This document shows positions 60,611 to 64,000 of a stretch of DNA of 64,000 nt, in pieces. The position numbers were made by a program, and so were the translations under genes. Source of the DNA: Ooceraea biroi (lineage: Eukaryota; Arthropoda; Insecta; Hymenoptera; Formicidae). The notes beneath the pieces were generated by a model. That model was given only the letters and a program-made list of their open reading frames with translations. It did not search any database and was not told the DNA's origin. Where the stretch lies: the NCBI RefSeq assembly GCF_003672135.1, contig NC_039506.1:3038001-3102000 (forward strand), read 5' to 3'. How positions within the stretch are numbered: position 1 is the stretch's first letter; the number at the start of each line of letters is the position of its first letter.

Positions 60611-61892
60611 TTTATGTGATACGGCGAACTTCTGGAACTGATTGTACCGATTGTGCTGCCGCATACATGAATTCAGAAATTCATCAATTGGATTTGGTAA
60701 CTTGAGTGAACCACCTATCGAATGTTGATCGAAACAGTTATTAATGATATGATAATATTTATCATAATTATAATATAATTATAATACACACTGATCTTTA
60801 TATAATTTTTAACAGAACTTCCTCTAGGACTGATATGGAGAATTGTAATGGTGTCTAATCGCTGTAAATGTATACGCGTGAGTAATTCGACATTTATCTT
60901 TAACTTCATAAATAGAAGCGCATATTTTATTTTAATAAGATTTATTTTAAGAAGATTTGAATCACTTTGTGAGAAAAATTCTATTGCATTTTCTTAGCAC
61001 AAAGGCAACAAAAATTTCCCTAGGACGAAAGCATTTCCCTAATTTAAAAATTGTTTCTCGTATGCGCATATTAATTCATTGCGAAGTTTGTTATCGTCTG
61101 TGTTTGTCAAAAGATAAATAAAAACGCATGATTGTAAAACTCTTGAGCGTTACATGTTGCTAAGAAAAAATTACTTCCCCTCTTCTTGAGAAGGAATTAC
61201 GTGTGAAATAGATGGGAAACTCTTCGAATGAATGTTTCAACCGTTAGTACTTACGAAGTTTGCTTCACGATAGGAAGCGTAGTTGTAGTTGCGCGATTAA
61301 GCACGTACTAGGTAAGCAAATACTATGATTTTGCGGTACACGTACGCGTGGTAAAAAATATTGAAAATTTTGAATTTTTCGTTCACGTATAACTTAACAA
61401 ATCAATAATTTCTTTTAATAGTCTAGTACATATATATATAATACTAAAGTCTGCATATAAAATATTAAATATATATACATATATAATACTAAATTCTGCA
61501 TATAAAATAATACGTCTTAAGGTACACGCGCGATGATGTCCCTTTCAAACTCCGAATCATTTATCATCGAAATATCGCACGTTGTGCACACAAGTACTTT
61601 GATAAGCGCCTGATTAAAGCAAGCGGACAGCATATAAATTCGCTATTAGTTTCTCAATTGATGCAATTCTAAATTGCCCATGCATTACTGAATCACATGT
61701 ATATATATATATAAATTTTCATCATTTTGCAAGAATTAAAGCTTTATCTTATGTTACACATAACATGGAAAACATTCTCTGATTTACATAATTGACATTG
61801 GCAAGTGAAAGTTAATTAGTATCATTACTTTTTGATATTTAATCTTTTTTTATTAAATGCACGATAAGATAAATTCTATTTATAAGAAATCC
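60611..61892. other. Intergenic DNA between divergent TMA7 and DHFR
   Basis: AT-rich and presumably holding both promoters. A 36-bp AT-rich unit containing TCTGCATATAAAAT is directly repeated at about 61,428-61,463 and 61,478-61,509. No ORF or RNA gene was recognised. Confidence 0.5.
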
Positions 61893-61980
61893 AATGATAC
61901 ACTCTGACCACTATAGTTTTCCAATGAAAACTGTTATGTTCGCATTAGGATTGCTGCATCGGTTTTACTCGTCCGCCAAT

Positions 61981-62870
61981 ATGCCACCTAAATTAGAACT
62001 GATTGCTGCAGCATGTGAAAACATGGGCATCGGAATAAACGGCGACTTGCCGTGGCGTTTAAAGTAACAGCTATATTATTAGAAACAAGTTTAAGTAATG
62101 GTAATCGTTATCGAAAAACCATTTGCAATTTTAATTCGTGTACAGGACCGAAATGGCGTTTTTTACGCGCATGACAAGCGATACGAAAGACGCAAATAAA
62201 AAGAATGTCGTGCTGATGGGTCGGCGTACGTGGGATTGCATCCCCGACAAATACCGACCCTTGAAAGGCCGCATAAATATGGTGCTAACATCGCAGTCAC
62301 TGTAATTATGATTGACCAAAAAATCGACAAGATTCCTTTTTTTCTGCTGAGAAAATTAAATTAATTTCCAAATGACCGATTTCAGAGATTACGGTGACAA
62401 AGCGATAACGTGCAAGAGCATACCGCACGCCGTTGAAGTGATCACGCGGATGCAAGATCAAGTAGAAAGAGTCTGGGTAATAGGAGGGAGTAGCGTGTAC
62501 GAGGTATTTCGCATAAATTGAAAGAACTAAATCGGAGCAATCCGATATTTTTGAGGAAAGACATAACTGATAGTTCGAGCTTCTCAATTAGACATTATTG
62601 TGCAATTCTACCAGGCCGCCATGAAATCCCCGCACTTCGGGCGATTGTATCTGACACGTATAAAGAAGAAATTTGAATGCGATACGTTCTTCCCGGCAAT
62701 CCCGAGCGACTTCGTGTTGATAGAGTAAGGACCGATATTTTCGTATCTGCATCGTGTCTGATTTCCTGCTGCTGCTTATAATATTTAATTCCAGGGATCC
62801 CACAGTACCGCAAGGCATACAAGAAGAGAAGGAAATAGAATTTATATATGAAGTGTATGAAAGGAGATGA
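61981..62870 (+). CDS. DHFR: Dihydrofolate reductase
   Basis: Reduces dihydrofolate to tetrahydrofolate with NADPH, for thymidylate and purine synthesis. Exons: 61,981-62,063, 62,146-62,301, 62,386-62,503, 62,615-62,724 and 62,795-62,870; GT-AG junctions and phases all agree, giving 180 aa (human 187). Family landmarks: ELIAAACENMGIGINGDLPW at the N-terminus, the catalytic acid Glu30 in LKTEMAFF, VLMGRRTWDCIP binding the cofactor, the Gly-Gly motif in VWVIGGSSVYE, and the final beta strands ending EFIYEVYERR. The frame is open upstream of this ATG with in-frame ATGs at 61,936, 61,924 and 61,894, so a longer N-terminus is possible. It converges with HINT1. Confidence 0.95.
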
Positions 62871-63066
62871 AAACAACCGCTTCTATCAGTCAAGCCGCAT
62901 ATAAAATTTCTGCGGAACTAAACTGTCTCTAATTGTCTCTCCTTTCGAATATCCTTCAATGCAGAACGTTGTCTGCGGGGTCTATGGTGTCGGTCTTACA
63001 GCATGAAAATGAAAAACAAATGTATTGCGCTGACGTTACTGTAATACACAAATATATTGCACAAAT

Positions 63067-63072
63067 AATAAA
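63067..63072 (+). terminator. Poly(A) signal, DHFR
   Basis: AATAAA about 200 bp after the DHFR stop. Confidence 0.55.
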
Positions 63073-63151
63073 GATTATCCTAAATTAAAATTTATTATCC
63101 ATTAATATGGTGTTCCCTTAATGCACACTCGAGACAATTTAATTTTCACGT

Positions 63152-63157
63152 TTTATT
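63152..63157 (-). terminator. Poly(A) signal, HINT1
   Basis: AATAAA on the minus strand about 65 bp after the HINT1 stop; a second one lies at 63,091-63,096. Confidence 0.55.
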
Positions 63158-63219
63158 AAAGATAAACAAGAACGTTATAATCGAAGTTGCCTTTCTATGA
63201 AGACGTGAAGGACGAACCA

Positions 63220-64000
63220 TTAGCCAGGTGGCCACTGCAACTGTCGACCACCGAGAACATGCAAATGCAGGTGGTACACCGATTGTGCACCGTGTTTGCC
63301 ATCATTGACAACTAAGCGAAATCCGTCTGCTAGGCCCTTCTGTTTCGCGACTTTCTGAGCAACGTTCATCAGATGGCCGAGCAAAGGCTCGTCCTCATCT
63401 TGCGCTTTGGACAGTTGCGTGATTGGCTTTCGTGGGATCACCAGGAAGTGCACGGGTGCCTGGGGATTTACGTCATCGAATGCAACACACTGTAAAGTAA
63501 TAAATATATTCACTATATTTGTTAAAATGCATGTCCTTGTTTCAACAATTAAATTAAAAAATTAAATAATTTCTATATTCAGTCACTTATTTTGATAAAT
63601 ATGACGCAGCACAGCTCGCGTGAGATTATAGTATTGTTACGTGAAACACGCAATTACGTAATACGATAATAAATATTCGAATAATCATTGCTATTGGATG
63701 TGCGAAGCAAATATTCTCGAAGCATGCATGACGCATAGATAACATAAAAGAATGCACAACTTGAGAATAATTTTAGCTCTTGAGAGCGTGCGTATATTTG
63801 TTTAGCTTTGTTAACGTTTAGCTTTATTATATGTGACCTGATACATAAAAAATAAACATTAATGATGCTCGATACCGGCAAACCATAATCTGTCTTAAAC
63901 TTGATAAGACACACATGACGCTTCGACGTAGTGAATTATATCGCGATTTACCTGACTGTCTTCGTAGATGAACTTGCACGGGATTTCTTTACGCAGAATT
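63220..64000 (-). CDS. HINT1: Histidine triad nucleotide-binding protein 1, partial
   Basis: Purine nucleoside phosphoramidase of the HIT superfamily, normally a cytosolic and nuclear homodimer of about 126 aa. Two exons are visible on the minus strand: 64,000-63,952 (running off the window, coding ILRKEIPCKFIYEDSQ) and 63,489-63,220 (89 codons and the stop). The donor GTAAAT and acceptor TTTACAG agree in phase 0. Landmarks: FLVIPRKPITQLS, LLGHLM, the nucleotide-binding VVNDGKHGAQSVYH, the histidine triad HLHLH before VLGG, and the typical ending QLQWPPG. About 20 N-terminal residues lie outside the window. Only 350 bp separate its stop from that of DHFR. Confidence 0.95.

Noticed and set aside
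1..64000. CRISPR arrays, bacterial operons or phage-like modules
   Set aside because: No regularly spaced repeats; the recognised genes are eukaryotic with GT-AG introns.

Overview
The window looks like nuclear DNA of an insect, most likely a hymenopteran and plausibly an ant. The six recognisable genes are eukaryotic, and five show introns with clear GT-AG junctions (the sixth, TMA7, has an inferred 5'UTR intron). Most of these introns are only about 70-250 bp, CG dinucleotides are frequent, and a Tc1/mariner-like element of an arthropod type sits in one intron. The species itself is inferred, not shown.

Layout. Positions 1 to about 49,870 are a gene-poor stretch of alternating AT-rich and CpG-rich DNA. 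It contains microsatellites, a 420-bp fold-back, several promoter-like motifs and a few ORFs that could be exons of lineage-specific genes. No protein family could be recognised there. From about 49,880 to the end the window is gene-dense: a YIL108W-like zinc metallopeptidase (+), a glycolipid transfer protein (+), TMEM17 (-), TMA7/CCDC72 (-), dihydrofolate reductase (+) and the 3' part of HINT1 (-). Exon borders were set by matching GT-AG junctions, reading phase and family alignment; the joined lengths (about 540, 217, 184, 64 and 180 aa) agree with the families.

The genes do not form one pathway. They are housekeeping functions: peptidase, sphingolipid transfer, ciliary transition zone, translation-associated protein, folate metabolism and purine phosphoramidate hydrolysis. 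GLTP and TMEM17 converge, and DHFR and HINT1 converge with 3' ends that nearly touch.

The most interesting structures are inverted repeats. One is a 1,031-bp TA-flanked element with about 310-bp terminal inverted repeats that makes up almost all of intron 3 of the metallopeptidase gene. Another is a long hairpin at 10.3-10.7 kb whose centre is better paired than its base. Two further hairpins lie side by side between TMEM17 and TMA7, one with 50-bp perfect arms and one 69 bp long with the size of a pre-miRNA. I found no clearly new multi-gene system.
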